From contig NZ_BDBF01000019.1 of the NCBI RefSeq assembly GCF_001612845.1, positions 1 to 60,236 of the forward strand: a stretch of 60,236 nt of DNA, given 5' to 3'. The notes under the pieces are model-generated. The model was not told where the DNA came from. It did not search any database and saw nothing but the letters and a program-made list of their open reading frames with translations. A program made the position numbers and the translations under genes. The DNA comes from Nocardia elegans NBRC 108235. GTDB lineage: Bacteria > Actinomycetota > Actinomycetes > Mycobacteriales > Mycobacteriaceae. The number at the start of each line of letters is the position of its first letter. Position 1 is the first letter of the stretch. Positions 19,959 through 28,654 of this stretch are shown here, piece by piece.

Positions 19959-20171
19959 GGAAAGTAGGTCCCTATCTGACTCCGCTACCGGGAGTCTGCG
20001 GAGCGTGAAACTACCGCATGTACAGCAAATGCCGGAGCGGGTCGGGAAACCTGCTCCGGCATGGAGTGCTGCATGGGTCGGCGCGGTCCACGAATATCCG
20101 GGAAGGTCATCGACAGACCTCCCTGAATCCGGGCGCCGACTTCGCGCGCGGCAGCGTGCACGCGATGAGAT

Positions 20172-20342
20172 CTAGCGAGATTCGCGGTGCGCCCGGTGGG
20201 TGCCGCAGTTCGGGCAGAACTTCTTCAGCTCCAGACGATCCGGGTCGTTGCGCCGGTTCTTCTTGGTGATGTAGTTGCGATGCTTGCACTGCTCGCAGGC
20301 CAAGGTGATCTTTGGCCGGACATCGGTGGACTTCGCGGCCAC
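20172..20342 (-). CDS. rpmG: 50S ribosomal protein L33 (zinc-binding type)
   Basis: A 56-residue ribosomal protein from GTG 20342 ([10 protein letters not shown]), with GAAAGAAGG seven bases upstream. Two CxxC pairs (CEQC and CPNC) make it the zinc-containing C+ form. The conserved core [19 protein letters not shown] is clear. Actinobacteria often keep a zinc-free paralogue elsewhere for zinc starvation. It sits between hadAB and the tRNA group, as in mycobacteria. Confidence 0.96.
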
Positions 20343-20388
20343 GATTATGCCTTCTTTCCGGTCAACCTAGAGGGTCAATCAGTATGGG

Positions 20389-20461
20389 TAGCGATGGCCG
20401 GACTCGAACCGGCGACACAACGATTATGAGTCGTTTGCTCTACCGCCTGAGCTACACCGCC
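20389..20461 (-). tRNA. tRNA-Met (anticodon CAT, elongator type)
   Basis: A 73-nt cloverleaf with acceptor GGCGGTG, D-arm AGCTCAGGCGGTAGAGCA, anticodon loop CTCATAA and T-arm GGTTCGAGTCC. The first acceptor pair is G-T and the anticodon stem lacks the three G-C pairs of an initiator, which favours elongator Met. CCA is not encoded. Confidence 0.93.
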
Positions 20462-20538
20462 ATATGCGCGGCAATGCGGGCGGAACCAGGTTCGGCTCTA
20501 TGTGGAGTGCCGAGTCGGTCACCACCGGCAATCCGGCG

Positions 20539-20611
20539 AGCCCCCTAACGGAATCGAACCGTTGACCTTTTCCTTACCATGGAAACGCTCTGCCGACTGA
20601 GCTAAGGGGGC
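20539..20611 (-). tRNA. tRNA-Thr (anticodon GGT)
   Basis: A 73-nt cloverleaf: acceptor GCCCCCT pairs with AGGGGGC, D-arm AGCTCAGTCGGCAGAGC, anticodon loop ATGGTAA with anticodon GGT, T-arm GGTTCGATTCC. CCA is not encoded. It lies 77 bases upstream of tRNA-Met in transcription order. Confidence 0.95.
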
Positions 20612-20787
20612 ATGGCTGCATTCGCTCCGAACTCGAATCCTCGAACCCGGGGCGCTGAAGCCTTGAACGAGGTTACACACTCCCCGGCGAAGTTACCAAA
20701 CCAGCTGGTAAGAGCCATATTTTCTGCGACGAACGCTCGGGAACTCAACCGACACGAGAAACGCCACCGGCTGGAAGGGGGGTCCGG

Positions 20788-20835
20788 GGGGCGAAGCCCC
20801 TCCGGCGTGGGGGTGTGGGGGCCGGGCCCCCACAC
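20788..20835. repeat. GC-rich double hairpin between tRNA genes
   Basis: Two adjacent inverted repeats: GGGGC-GAA-GCCCC (20788-20800) and a 9-bp stem GTGTGGGGG with CCCCCACAC (20813-20821 with 20827-20835). They lie in the 277-base gap between tRNA-Thr and tRNA-Tyr, where no gene is seen. The GGGGCGAAGCCCC core looks like an intergenic repeat; function unknown. Confidence 0.6.
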
Positions 20836-20854
20836 ATCACCCTCGAACAAGAAG

Positions 20855-20881
20855 AGGGCCCTCCCCGATAGGGAGGGCCCT
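20855..20881 (-). terminator. probable terminator after tRNA-Tyr
   Basis: An 11-bp perfect stem (20855-20865 with 20871-20881, AGGGCCCTCCC and its complement) with a five-base loop, eight bases beyond the 3' end of tRNA-Tyr. A CTTCTTGTTC tract follows on the minus strand. Confidence 0.7.
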
Positions 20882-20888
20882 GAGAGGG

Positions 20889-20969
20889 TGGCGGATGAAG
20901 GATTCGAACCTCCGAAGCTTGCGCGGCTGATTTACAGTCAGCTCCCTTTGGCCACTCGGGCAATCCGCC
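20889..20969 (-). tRNA. tRNA-Tyr (anticodon GTA)
   Basis: An 81-nt class II tRNA with a long variable arm. Acceptor GGCGGAT pairs with ATCCGCC, the anticodon loop is CTGTAAA with anticodon GTA, and the T-arm holds GGTTCGAATCC. CCA is not encoded. It is the most upstream of the Tyr-Thr-Met tRNA group. Confidence 0.95.
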
Positions 20970-21132
20970 TTTCGCGCTGTTGCCAGCGCGCAGAGCAGAA
21001 TACAACGACCAGGGCGCCCGGATGCAAACCGGCTGGCCAGCAGGGGTGCCGTGACCGCTGCACGGCGGCCGGGGTAGAAAGTTCCCTACCGGAGTTCCGG
21101 GTGAAATGTGAGCCGTCAGACAGGAGCGCAGC

Positions 21133-21624
21133 GTGGCCGATTCGTCATTCGATGTCGTCAGCAAGGTCGACCGGCAGGAGGTCGACAACGCCCTCAACCA
21201 GGCGGCCAAGGAGCTCAACACCCGCTACGACTTCCGCGGCACGGGTGCGAGCATCGAGTGGTCGGGTGAAGAGAAGATCGTACTGTCGGCCGAATCCGAG
21301 GAACGGGTGAAGGCGGCGCTGGAGGTGTTCAAGGAGAAGCTGATTCGCCGCGACATCTCGCTGAAGGCCTTCGACGCGGGCGAGCCGGCGGCCTCCGGCA
21401 AGACCTACAAGATCACCGGCACCCTGGTCCAGGGCATCTCCCCGGAGAACGCGAAGAAGATCGCCAAGAAGATCCGCGACGAGGGCCCCAAGGGCGTGAA
21501 GGCGCAGATCCAGGGCGACGAACTGCGGGTCAGCGGTAAGAAGCGCGACGATCTGCAGGCCGTCATCGCCCTGCTGAAGGGCGCGGACCTGGACGTGGCC
21601 CTGCAGTTCGTCAACTACCGCTAG
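21133..21624 (+). CDS. YajQ family nucleotide-binding protein
   Basis: UPF0234/YajQ protein, 163 residues, with two tandem ferredoxin-like domains. It starts at GTG (V-A-D-S-S-F-D-V-V-S-K-V-D) with GGAG six bases upstream, and contains LNTRYDFRGTGASIEW and GVKAQIQGDELRVSGKKRDD, both strongly conserved. Some homologues bind cyclic di-GMP; that is not shown for this one. It matches Rv0566c in position. Its stop codon and that of the convergent htpX share the palindrome CTAG. Confidence 0.95.
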   Translation: MADSSFDVVSKVDRQEVDNALNQAAKELNTRYDFRGTGASIEWSGEEKIVLSAESEERVKAALEVFKEKLIRRDISLKAFDAGEPAASGKTYKITGTLVQGISPENAKKIAKKIRDEGPKGVKAQIQGDELRVSGKKRDDLQAVIALLKGADLDVALQFVNYR

Positions 21625-22499
21625 TACCTGCGGGGCCCGCCGGCCATGTGCTCGAGGCGCTGGATGCGTTCGCCCATGGGCGGGTGGGTGGAGAACCAGC
21701 GCGCCATCTTGTCGCCCGCCCGGAAGGGGTTGGCGATCATCAGGTGTGACTGCGCGGTCAGCTGCGGCTCGGGCGGCAGCGGCGCGACCTGGGTGCCGCG
21801 TTCGAGTTTGCGCAGCGCCGAGGCCAGGGCCAGCGGGTCGCCGGTGAGTTCGGCGCCGTCCTGGTCGGCCTGGTACTCGCGGGAGCGGGAGACGGCGAGT
21901 TTGATCAGGGTGGCGGCGATCGGGCCCAGCAGTGAGACCAACAACACGCCGAGGATGTTCGGGCCTTCACCGTCGCGGCTGCCGCCGCCGAACATGCTCG
22001 CGAAGAAGGCCAGGTTGGCGAGGCCGGAGATGACCGCGGCGAGGGCACCGGCCACCGAGGAGATCAGGATGTCGCGGTTGTAGACGTGCGACAGTTCGTG
22101 ACCGAGCACCGCGCGCAGTTCCCGTTCGTCGAGGAGCTGCAGGATGCCGCTGGTACAGCACACCGCCGCATGGCGCGGGTTGCGACCGGTGGCGAACGCG
22201 TTGGGCGCGTTCGTCGGGCTGATGTACAGCCGCGGCATGGGCTGGCGCGCGGTGGTGGCCAGCTCGCGCACGATCTTGTACATGACGGGCGCTTCGAGTT
22301 CGGATACCGGCTGCGCGTGCATGGCCCGCAGGGCCAGCTTGTCGCTGCTGAAATAGGCGTAGGCGTTCATGCCCACGGCCAGCAGGATGGCGATGATCAG
22401 AATCGTGGGGTTGCGGAACATCGCACCTGCGAACACGATCAGTGCCGACAGGCCCACCATGAGCCCGAAGGTCTTCAAACCGTTCGCGTAACCATGCAT
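21621..22499 (-). CDS. htpX: zinc metalloprotease HtpX homologue
   Basis: M48-family membrane protease of 292 residues that degrades misfolded membrane proteins. Two N-terminal transmembrane helices (about 10-30 and 32-50) precede the zinc motif HELSH (His134, Glu135, His138). A further hydrophobic pair lies at about 150-205, and the third ligand region SREYQADQDGAELT follows. ATG start. Convergent with yajQ, overlapping by four bases at the stops. Confidence 0.95.
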   Translation of the reverse strand: MHGYANGLKTFGLMVGLSALIVFAGAMFRNPTILIIAILLAVGMNAYAYFSSDKLALRAMHAQPVSELEAPVMYKIVRELATTARQPMPRLYISPTNAPNAFATGRNPRHAAVCCTSGILQLLDERELRAVLGHELSHVYNRDILISSVAGALAAVISGLANLAFFASMFGGGSRDGEGPNILGVLLVSLLGPIAATLIKLAVSRSREYQADQDGAELTGDPLALASALRKLERGTQVAPLPPEPQLTAQSHLMIANPFRAGDKMARWFSTHPPMGERIQRLEHMAGGPRRY

Positions 22500-22623
22500 G
22501 TCGGATCAACGATCGGCGGCGAACTCGGGTTCCGCCCGCGGTCCGGCTCTCGGCGCTGCGATATCGATCACACCAGCGCGAACCGGCTGTCCGGGCACCC
22601 CGTCGACCGCCGCGACGGCGGGC

Positions 22624-23646
22624 TCAGCCGACCCGCTCGATGGTGTATCGGACCAGGCGTTCCAGCGCGTCGTTGGCCGGGCCCTGCGGCAGGGCCGAGA
22701 GCTCGGCGTGCGCGATATCGGCGTAGCCCTGCAGCTTCTGCTTGGCCAGGACCATGCCGCGCGAGCGCGAGAGCAGTTCCAGCGCCTCGGCGACCTCGTC
22801 GTCGGATTCCAGCGGCCGGGCCAGCAGCGTGCGCAGCCGGTCACCCTCGGCGCCCTCGTCGCGCAGCGCGTACAGCACCGGCAGGGTGTGCACACCCTCG
22901 CGCAGGTCGGTGCCGGGCGTCTTACCGGACTGCTCGGATACCGAGGAGATGTCGATGATGTCGTCGGAGATCTGGAAGGCGGTGCCGACGGCGTCGCCCA
23001 GGCGTGCCAGCCGCTCGACGTCGTCGAGGCTCGCGCCGGAGAAGGTGCCGCCGAAGCGCCCCGACGCGGCGATCAGCGAGCCGGTCTTCTCCCACACCAC
23101 CCGCAGATAGTGTTCGACCGGATCCTGAGATTTCTTGGCGCCCAAGGTTTCCCGCATCTGACCGGTGACCAGTTCGGCGAAGGTTTCGGCGATGATGCGC
23201 ACCGCGTCCGGGCCGAGGGTGGACACCAGCCGAGAGGCGTGTGCGAAGAGGTAGTCGCCGGAAAGGATGGCGATGCTGTTGCCCCATCGGGAGTTCACAC
23301 TGGGGGCGCCGCGGCGCATGGACGCCTCGTCCATCACGTCGTCGTGGTAGAGCGTGGCCAGATGCACCAGTTCCACCACCGTGCCGGCGGTGATCAGATC
23401 GGGGTCGGTCGGGCGCGGGCCGAGCTGGCCGGTGAGGATGGTGAACAGCGGCCGGAACCGCTTACCGCCGGCGCGCGCCAGGTGCAGCGCGGCTTCCAGC
23501 AGGAAGTCCTCCCCATCGGAGAGCTCGCTGACCAGCAGCTTCTCCACCTCGTCGAGCCCGTTGCGCACGGTCGCCGCGAGCTCGGGATCGCCGAGATCGA
23601 CCCCGGCAACCACGGTGCTTTCATCGCTCACAGCCGATGCACTCAT
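22624..23646 (-). CDS. long-chain polyprenyl diphosphate synthase (menaquinone tail)
   Basis: Trans-prenyltransferase of 340 residues from ATG 23646; an upstream GTG at 23676 would add ten residues. The first Asp-rich motif is DDVMD (102-106) and the second DDIID (228-232), with GGKRFRP at about 60-66. Ala, not an aromatic, sits five residues before the first motif, which in this family allows long products. In M. tuberculosis the gene here is grcC1 (Rv0562). Its placement between htpX and menJ makes the menaquinone side chain the likely product, but chain length cannot be read from sequence. Confidence 0.9.
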   Translation of the reverse strand: MSASAVSDESTVVAGVDLGDPELAATVRNGLDEVEKLLVSELSDGEDFLLEAALHLARAGGKRFRPLFTILTGQLGPRPTDPDLITAGTVVELVHLATLYHDDVMDEASMRRGAPSVNSRWGNSIAILSGDYLFAHASRLVSTLGPDAVRIIAETFAELVTGQMRETLGAKKSQDPVEHYLRVVWEKTGSLIAASGRFGGTFSGASLDDVERLARLGDAVGTAFQISDDIIDISSVSEQSGKTPGTDLREGVHTLPVLYALRDEGAEGDRLRTLLARPLESDDEVAEALELLSRSRGMVLAKQKLQGYADIAHAELSALPQGPANDALERLVRYTIERVG

Positions 23647-23736
23647 GTCTTCTCCCAATGCCGCGTCCGTCCCCACACCGAAGAACCTAGCGTGTTGCCC
23701 TCCCCGCTCCCATGAACACCGTCACTCTGCCTGTGG

Positions 23737-23849
23737 CCTCCGCTTCGCTCCGGCGGGGTTTCGGCCCCCTGGGCCTCGATTTTTCCCTCCTCCGCTCCTC
23801 CGCTTCGCTCCCCCGCTCCGTCGGTCCGAAATCGAGGCGGGCCGAAACC
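23737..23849. repeat. interrupted inverted repeat with duplicated CCTCCGCTTCGCTCC
   Basis: In the 359-base gap between the polyprenyl synthase gene and menJ. Outer arms of 11 bp (23757-23767 with 23839-23849, GGTTTCGGCCC) and inner arms of 9 bp (23774-23782 with 23829-23837, CCTCGATTT) form a stem. A 15-base direct repeat, CCTCCGCTTCGCTCC, occurs at 23737-23751 and again at 23797-23811, exactly 60 bases apart. No gene is seen in this gap. It looks like a mobile or family repeat of unknown function. Confidence 0.65.
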
Positions 23850-24005
23850 GTGATCCGAGCACCATCCTCGAAACGCATACCCAGAAGTGCGGTGTGACTA
23901 TCGCCCGAATCGTTTCGGGTAGCGCAACCTCGTCGGCGTACCGATCCGCTCGGCACACAACCCGCCCGAGCGAGTCCGAGGCGGCCCCTCTGCCACTATT
24001 GGGCT

Positions 24006-25286
24006 ATGGGTTCAGCTCACGGCGGTTCGACAGCACCGGAACGGGAGGGCGGCACCGTCCTGCCCGAGCACGTCGAGGTGCTGGTGGTGGGTGCGGGACC
24101 AGCCGGTTCGGCGGCGGCGGCGTGGGCGGCGCGGGCGGGGCGCGAAGTGTTGCTCACCGATTCCGCGGTCTTTCCCCGGGACAAGACCTGCGGCGACGGA
24201 TTGACGCCGCGTGCCACCGCGGAGCTGGAGGCGCTCGGGCTCGGCGATTGGCTGCGCGCGCATACCGTCAACCGGGGCCTGCGGATGGCCGGATTCGGCC
24301 GGGAGGCACTGCTGCCCTGGCCGGGCGGGTCCTTTCCCACCTACGGAAGTGCCGTTCCTCGAACCGAACTCGACGACAAACTGCGTGAAACCGCGGTCAA
24401 GTGGGGTGCGCGCATGGTCGACGGAGTGCGGGTGGTCGATGTGGCGCGCGCGGACGATCGGGTCACCGGTGTCACCGTGCAGACCGAATCGGGCGCGCGG
24501 GAGATCCGCTGCGACATCCTCATCGTCGCCGACGGGGTGCGCTCGCCGGTCGGGAAGTTGCTGGGCCGCGTCTGGCATCGCCGCTTCGCCTACGGCGTGG
24601 CCGCACGCGCCTACATCCGCTCCGCCCGCAGCGACGACGAATGGATCACGTCGCATCTGGAATTGCGTGATGCCGAAGGCGGTCTGGTGCCCGGCTACGG
24701 CTGGGTGTTCCCGCTCGGCAACGGCGAGGTCAACATCGGCGTGGGCTCACTGGCCACCGAACGCCGGCCGTCGCATATCGCGTTGAAACCGCTTCTGCAG
24801 CATTATGTTTCGCTGCGCCGGCCGGAGTGGCATTTCGAGGGCGAGGCGCGGGCCGTCGCCTCGGCGCTGCTGCCGATGGGCGGGGCGGTGTCGAATATCG
24901 CGGGTCGCAACTGGGTGCTGGTGGGCGATGCCGCCGGATGTGTGAATCCGCTCAACGGCGAGGGCATCGACTACGGGCTAGAGGGCGGGCATCTGCTGTC
25001 CGGACTACTCGGCGAACCGGATCTGACCACGGTGTGGCCGGATCTGCTGCGGGCCCGCTACGGGCGCACCTTCTCGGTGGCCCGCCGGATCGCGGCGCTG
25101 GCCACCCACCCGCGGATGGTGCCGACCGGCGGACCGCCGGTGATGCGCTCGGCGCTGCTGCAGCGCACGGCCGTGCGGGTGATGGGCAATCTCGTCGACG
25201 AGGAGGATGCCGACCTCACCGCCAGGGCCTGGCGGGCGGCGGGCCGGGCATCGCTGCGTTTCGACGATCCGGCGCCGTTCAGCTAG
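24006..25286 (+). CDS. menJ: menaquinone reductase MenJ (geranylgeranyl reductase family)
   Basis: FAD-dependent reductase of 426 residues that saturates an isoprene unit of menaquinone. The dinucleotide-binding motif VVGAGPAGSAAAAWAA starts near residue 27, followed by the family block FPRDKTCGDGLTPRA and a second FAD contact, VLVGDAAGCVNPLNGEGIDY. These match Rv0561c (MenJ). ATG start, no obvious ribosome-binding site. Divergent from the polyprenyl synthase gene, so both tail-synthesis and tail-modification genes flank one intergenic region. Confidence 0.92.
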   Translation: MGSAHGGSTAPEREGGTVLPEHVEVLVVGAGPAGSAAAAWAARAGREVLLTDSAVFPRDKTCGDGLTPRATAELEALGLGDWLRAHTVNRGLRMAGFGREALLPWPGGSFPTYGSAVPRTELDDKLRETAVKWGARMVDGVRVVDVARADDRVTGVTVQTESGAREIRCDILIVADGVRSPVGKLLGRVWHRRFAYGVAARAYIRSARSDDEWITSHLELRDAEGGLVPGYGWVFPLGNGEVNIGVGSLATERRPSHIALKPLLQHYVSLRRPEWHFEGEARAVASALLPMGGAVSNIAGRNWVLVGDAAGCVNPLNGEGIDYGLEGGHLLSGLLGEPDLTTVWPDLLRARYGRTFSVARRIAALATHPRMVPTGGPPVMRSALLQRTAVRVMGNLVDEEDADLTARAWRAAGRASLRFDDPAPFS

Positions 25287-25321
25287 CGATACGCGGCGCC
25301 GACAGGCGGGCAGGAGGCAGC

Positions 25322-25846
25322 GTGGACAGTCGCAGCGAGAACGACCGCGGCGGGGCACGTCCGCGTCGCGATCGAACGCCGTCGGTGCCGGAGGACCTGC
25401 TGCCGCATCTGCGCCGGGCGCGGGATCTGGTGGATCGCGAATACGCCCGTCCCCTCGACGTGGATGAGCTGGCCGCGACCGCGGGGGTGTCGAAATATCA
25501 TTTCCTGCGCTGTTTCGCCGCCACCTACGGCCGCACCCCCGCGCTGTATCTGGCCGAGCGGCGCATCGAACGCGCGCAGGACCTGTTGCGCGCCACCAAC
25601 ATCACCGTGACCGAGGCGTGCATGCTGGTCGGGTACACCAGCCTGGGCTCGTTCAGCCGCAAATTCACCGAACTGGTGGGGATGACGCCGTCGGCCTATC
25701 AGGCGAAATTCGCGGCGGACGGAGTCCCGCGCATTCCGGGGTGTTATGTGTTCATGCACGGGCTCTCCGATCGGAAACCGCCGGAGCCCGCGCCCGATCC
25801 CGGTGGCGCAATTTCGGAGAAGCCGGCGGGCGCCGCGGGCTCATAG
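25322..25846 (+). CDS. AraC family transcriptional regulator
   Basis: A 174-residue regulator. The GTG start has AGGAGG four bases upstream. A short N-terminus is followed by the two helix-turn-helix motifs of an AraC domain (about 35-130): LDVDELAATAGVSKYHFLRC and VTEACMLVGYTSLGSFSRKF, ending MTPSAYQ. There is no separate sensor domain, so ligand sensing is not evident. It lies nine bases before a VOC-family gene, a pairing seen widely in actinobacteria, and probably controls it. Confidence 0.92.
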   Translation: MDSRSENDRGGARPRRDRTPSVPEDLLPHLRRARDLVDREYARPLDVDELAATAGVSKYHFLRCFAATYGRTPALYLAERRIERAQDLLRATNITVTEACMLVGYTSLGSFSRKFTELVGMTPSAYQAKFAADGVPRIPGCYVFMHGLSDRKPPEPAPDPGGAISEKPAGAAGS

Positions 25847-25855
25847 CCTGAGCTC

Positions 25856-26305
25856 ATGACGACCATCACCAACGTATCGCTGGTCACCGTGTATGTGACC
25901 GATCAGTCCGCGGCCAAGCAGTGGTACATCGACAAGCTGGGCTTCGTGGAAACCGCCGATATCTCCATGGGCGACAACGGCTTCCGCTGGGTCACCGTGG
26001 CCCAACCGGATCACCCCGAACTCGAGGTGACGCTGATGGTGCCGGGACCGCCGCTCGACGAGACGATGGCCGAGGCGATCCGCCGCTCACTCGGCAACGG
26101 CACCATGGGCGCGCTGGGGTTGCGCACCGAGGACTGCCAGAAGGCCTACGAGGAGCTCACCGCCAAGGGTGTCGACTTCGTGCAGCCGCCCGCCGAGCGC
26201 CCGTACGGCGTGGAAGCGGTGATGCGCGACAACTCCGGCAATTGGCTCGTCCTGGTCGAACAGCGTGAATTCGACGGCGGCGCTTTCGGTCCGGGGGCGC
26301 AGTAG
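25856..26305 (+). CDS. VOC family protein (glyoxalase/bleomycin-resistance fold)
   Basis: A 149-residue single-domain vicinal-oxygen-chelate protein with two beta-alpha-beta repeats: VTVYVTDQSAAKQWYIDKLG at the start, and LRTEDCQKAYEELTAKGVDF with MRDNSGNWLVLVEQ at the end. The reaction is unknown. ATG start. TAGCCT (25844-25849), overlapping the AraC stop, lies six bases before the ATG and could be a -10 element giving a leaderless transcript in addition to read-through from the regulator. Confidence 0.9.
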   Translation: MTTITNVSLVTVYVTDQSAAKQWYIDKLGFVETADISMGDNGFRWVTVAQPDHPELEVTLMVPGPPLDETMAEAIRRSLGNGTMGALGLRTEDCQKAYEELTAKGVDFVQPPAERPYGVEAVMRDNSGNWLVLVEQREFDGGAFGPGAQ

Positions 26306-26368
26306 CCGATCGTGCGACGGGTGCGAGCGGCCGCGCTGCTCGCACCCACTTTCCGCGATGTCCCGGAT

Positions 26369-26875
26369 CTATGTCCCGGATTTGGCGGCGAAGTACTGCT
26401 CGACGAATTTGCGCTCGCTGTTCACCACCCGGTGCTGCAACTGTTCGGCCAGTGGCTCGATGGCCCCGCCGACCAGCGGCACCTTCACCTTCACGCTGCC
26501 GCTGACCTCCAGTTCGGAGCCGGTGCCCGCGGGCCGCAGCAGGTATTTGCCGGTCATCTCGGAGGAGATGCCCGAGGAGGTCGCCGAGAAGGTGCCCGCG
26601 GCGGAATTGCCCTCCAGCGGACCCCAGTCGTCGGTGCGTTCGAGCACCAGTTCGGCCTTGAGCACCTTGCGGACGATGGCCGGAATCTTGTCCTGGCGGG
26701 CCGTCTCGGTCATGCGCAGATGGATGGTGCCGGGCCCGTTCGGGTGCGCCAGCTCGATGGTCGCGGTCTCCGCGCCCTCGAAGCGGGCCTGCCAGAATTC
26801 GTCGCTGGTGAGCGCCCGGTGCAATTCCTCGACCGGGACGGTGTATGACACGGTGAAGCGGAAGTTTCGGGACAT
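26369..26875 (-). CDS. DUF2505 family protein
   Basis: A 168-residue protein with the look of a START/polyketide-cyclase-like fold: it begins MSRNFRFTVSYTVPVEELHR and has alternating strands ending VPLVGGAIEPLAEQLQHRVV and an EQYF C-terminus. This is the pattern of DUF2505, found across mycolate-containing actinobacteria. Function is unknown. ATG 26875; longer forms would run into the divergent gene. TAGCGT lies eight bases upstream on the minus strand. Confidence 0.82.
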   Translation of the reverse strand: MSRNFRFTVSYTVPVEELHRALTSDEFWQARFEGAETATIELAHPNGPGTIHLRMTETARQDKIPAIVRKVLKAELVLERTDDWGPLEGNSAAGTFSATSSGISSEMTGKYLLRPAGTGSELEVSGSVKVKVPLVGGAIEPLAEQLQHRVVNSERKFVEQYFAAKSGT

Positions 26876-26915
26876 GAGCGCACACGCTATCGGAAGCATG
26901 CAATAGCCTGTTGCG

Positions 26916-27392
26916 GTGTCGGAAACCACCGAGTCTGCTGCGCGCGAGCACCGAGCCGAGGCCGGTTCGCCTCGGCTGCGCCGGACCCGGATCATCCTCG
27001 TGGTGATCGCCACCGCGGTGAGCGTGCTGGCCGTACTGCTGGTGCTGGCGGCGTGGCGCGACGACATGTTGATCAGTTCCGACAAGGGGGTGACCAGCGC
27101 GGAAGTGTTGTCGGCGGGCCGGCTGCGCTCCGCGGTCACCTACGTGACGCCGGACGGTGTCACGCACAATCCGAAGGTGGGGGTGCTGTATCCCACCAAA
27201 CTCACCGCCGGTGAGCGGATCAATGTCGAATACAGCCGCAGCGATCCGGAATTGGTCCGAGTCGCCGGGCGCGACGCCCGGGTCGCGGTCATTCCGGCGC
27301 TGTCGGTGATCGTGGTGGTGTGGGTGGTGGCGCTGCCGGTGCTGTTGGTGGTGCGCCGCTTCGAGCGCCGTTCGGTGCGCACCTCCGGCTAG
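26916..27392 (+). CDS. membrane protein, DUF3592-like
   Basis: A 158-residue protein with two transmembrane helices (about 26-47 and 126-148) enclosing an extracytoplasmic beta-rich domain (SAVTYVTPDGVTHNPKVGVL, ERINVEYSRSDPELVRV). It fits DUF3592 and corresponds in position to Rv0556, next to mgtA. GTG start, with TAGCCT exactly six bases upstream (26904-26909), suggesting a leaderless mRNA. Function unknown. Confidence 0.82.
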   Translation: MSETTESAAREHRAEAGSPRLRRTRIILVVIATAVSVLAVLLVLAAWRDDMLISSDKGVTSAEVLSAGRLRSAVTYVTPDGVTHNPKVGVLYPTKLTAGERINVEYSRSDPELVRVAGRDARVAVIPALSVIVVVWVVALPVLLVVRRFERRSVRTSG

Positions 27393-27466
27393 CTGTTCGC
27401 CCGAACTTCGCACATCCGTCACATGGGTGTGGTGTCCTGGCGTGCCGCGCATCGCACACTGCAGGG

Positions 27467-28606
27467 GTGCGTGTAGCGATCGTCTCCGAATCGTTTCTGC
27501 CGAATATGAACGGTGTCGTGAACTCCGTGCTGCAGGTCCTGGCCCACCTGGACCGCAACGGACACGATGCGCTCGTCATCGCCCCGGACACTCCCCGCGG
27601 CCAGGCCGCGGCGCCTCGCTCGTACGGCCGCTTTCCGGTGATCCGGGTGCCGGCGGTCATGGTGCCCCGGGTCAGTTCACTGCCGGTGGGCCTGCCGCAA
27701 CCGCTGCTGACCTCGGCGATCGAGGATTTCGATGCCGATGTGGTGCATCTGGCCTCACCCTTCCTGCTCGGTGCGGGCGGTGCGGCGGCCGCCTTGCGCC
27801 TGGATCTGCCGGCCGTGGCCGTGTATCAGACCGATGTCGCCGGATTCGCGGCCAGCTACGGATTGGGCGCGGCGCAGCGGGCGGCGTGGGCGTGGACGCG
27901 GCGCATCCACAATCGCGCGGCGCGCACCCTGGCGCCCTCGACAGCGGCGATGGACGACCTCGAGCGGCACGGCATCGCCCGCGTGCACCGCTGGGCCCGT
28001 GGCGTGGATGCCGTGCGGTTCACACCCGGCGCGCGCGACGCCGACGTGCACGCGCGATGGGCGGACGGTGACCGGCTGGTGGTCGGATTCGTCGGCCGGT
28101 TGGCGCCGGAGAAACATGTCGAACGTCTCGCCGCGCTGGCGAACGATCCCGATATTCGGCTGGTCGTGGTCGGCGACGGACCGGAGCGGGCGCATCTGCA
28201 ACGCCTGCTGCCGACGGCCGTCTTCACCGGCGAACTCGGCGGCGCCGAACTCGCCCAGGCCTACGCGAGCCTGGACCTGATGGTCCACCCGGGCGAGCAC
28301 GAGACCTTCTGCCAGGGCGTGCAGGAGGCGCTGGCCTGCGGCACTCCGGTGATCGGACCCGATGCCGGCGGTCCGCGCGATCTGATCGCCCACTGCCGCA
28401 ACGGATATCTGCTGCCCGTCGACCGGTTCGCCGAACTGCTGCCGAGTGCGGTTGCGGCGCTGCGTGATCCGGCGCTGCGAGCCCGATTCGCCGGCGCGGC
28501 ACGCAAATCGGTGCTGCACCGCACCTGGCCCGCGATCTGCACCGAGCTGATGGGGCACTATCACGAGGTGATCGGCGGGCAGGAAGCTCTGCACCGCAGC
28601 GCGTGA
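27467..28606 (+). CDS. mgtA: GDP-mannose-dependent alpha-mannosyltransferase MgtA
   Basis: GT4-family glycosyltransferase of 379 residues. The N-terminal fold starts VRVAIVSESFLPNMNGVV with the GVV loop of this family; the C-terminal domain contains VGFVGRLAPEKHVERL and the E-x7-E motif in HETFCQGVQEA. It corresponds to Rv0557 (MgtA, earlier called PimB), which mannosylates a glucuronosyl diacylglycerol in lipoglycan synthesis. GTG start; menG lies downstream as in M. tuberculosis but is separated here by a three-gene cassette. Confidence 0.9.
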   Translation: MRVAIVSESFLPNMNGVVNSVLQVLAHLDRNGHDALVIAPDTPRGQAAAPRSYGRFPVIRVPAVMVPRVSSLPVGLPQPLLTSAIEDFDADVVHLASPFLLGAGGAAAALRLDLPAVAVYQTDVAGFAASYGLGAAQRAAWAWTRRIHNRAARTLAPSTAAMDDLERHGIARVHRWARGVDAVRFTPGARDADVHARWADGDRLVVGFVGRLAPEKHVERLAALANDPDIRLVVVGDGPERAHLQRLLPTAVFTGELGGAELAQAYASLDLMVHPGEHETFCQGVQEALACGTPVIGPDAGGPRDLIAHCRNGYLLPVDRFAELLPSAVAALRDPALRARFAGAARKSVLHRTWPAICTELMGHYHEVIGGQEALHRSA

Positions 28607-28654
28607 AGCGCCGCATCGCAGCCGATCCGAGACGACCCGGCGCGCCCGACGGTT

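Noticed and set aside
20612..20888. Possible additional tRNA or small gene between tRNA-Thr and tRNA-Tyr
   Set aside because: Only GC-rich hairpins and a terminator are seen; no cloverleaf and no start with a ribosome-binding site.
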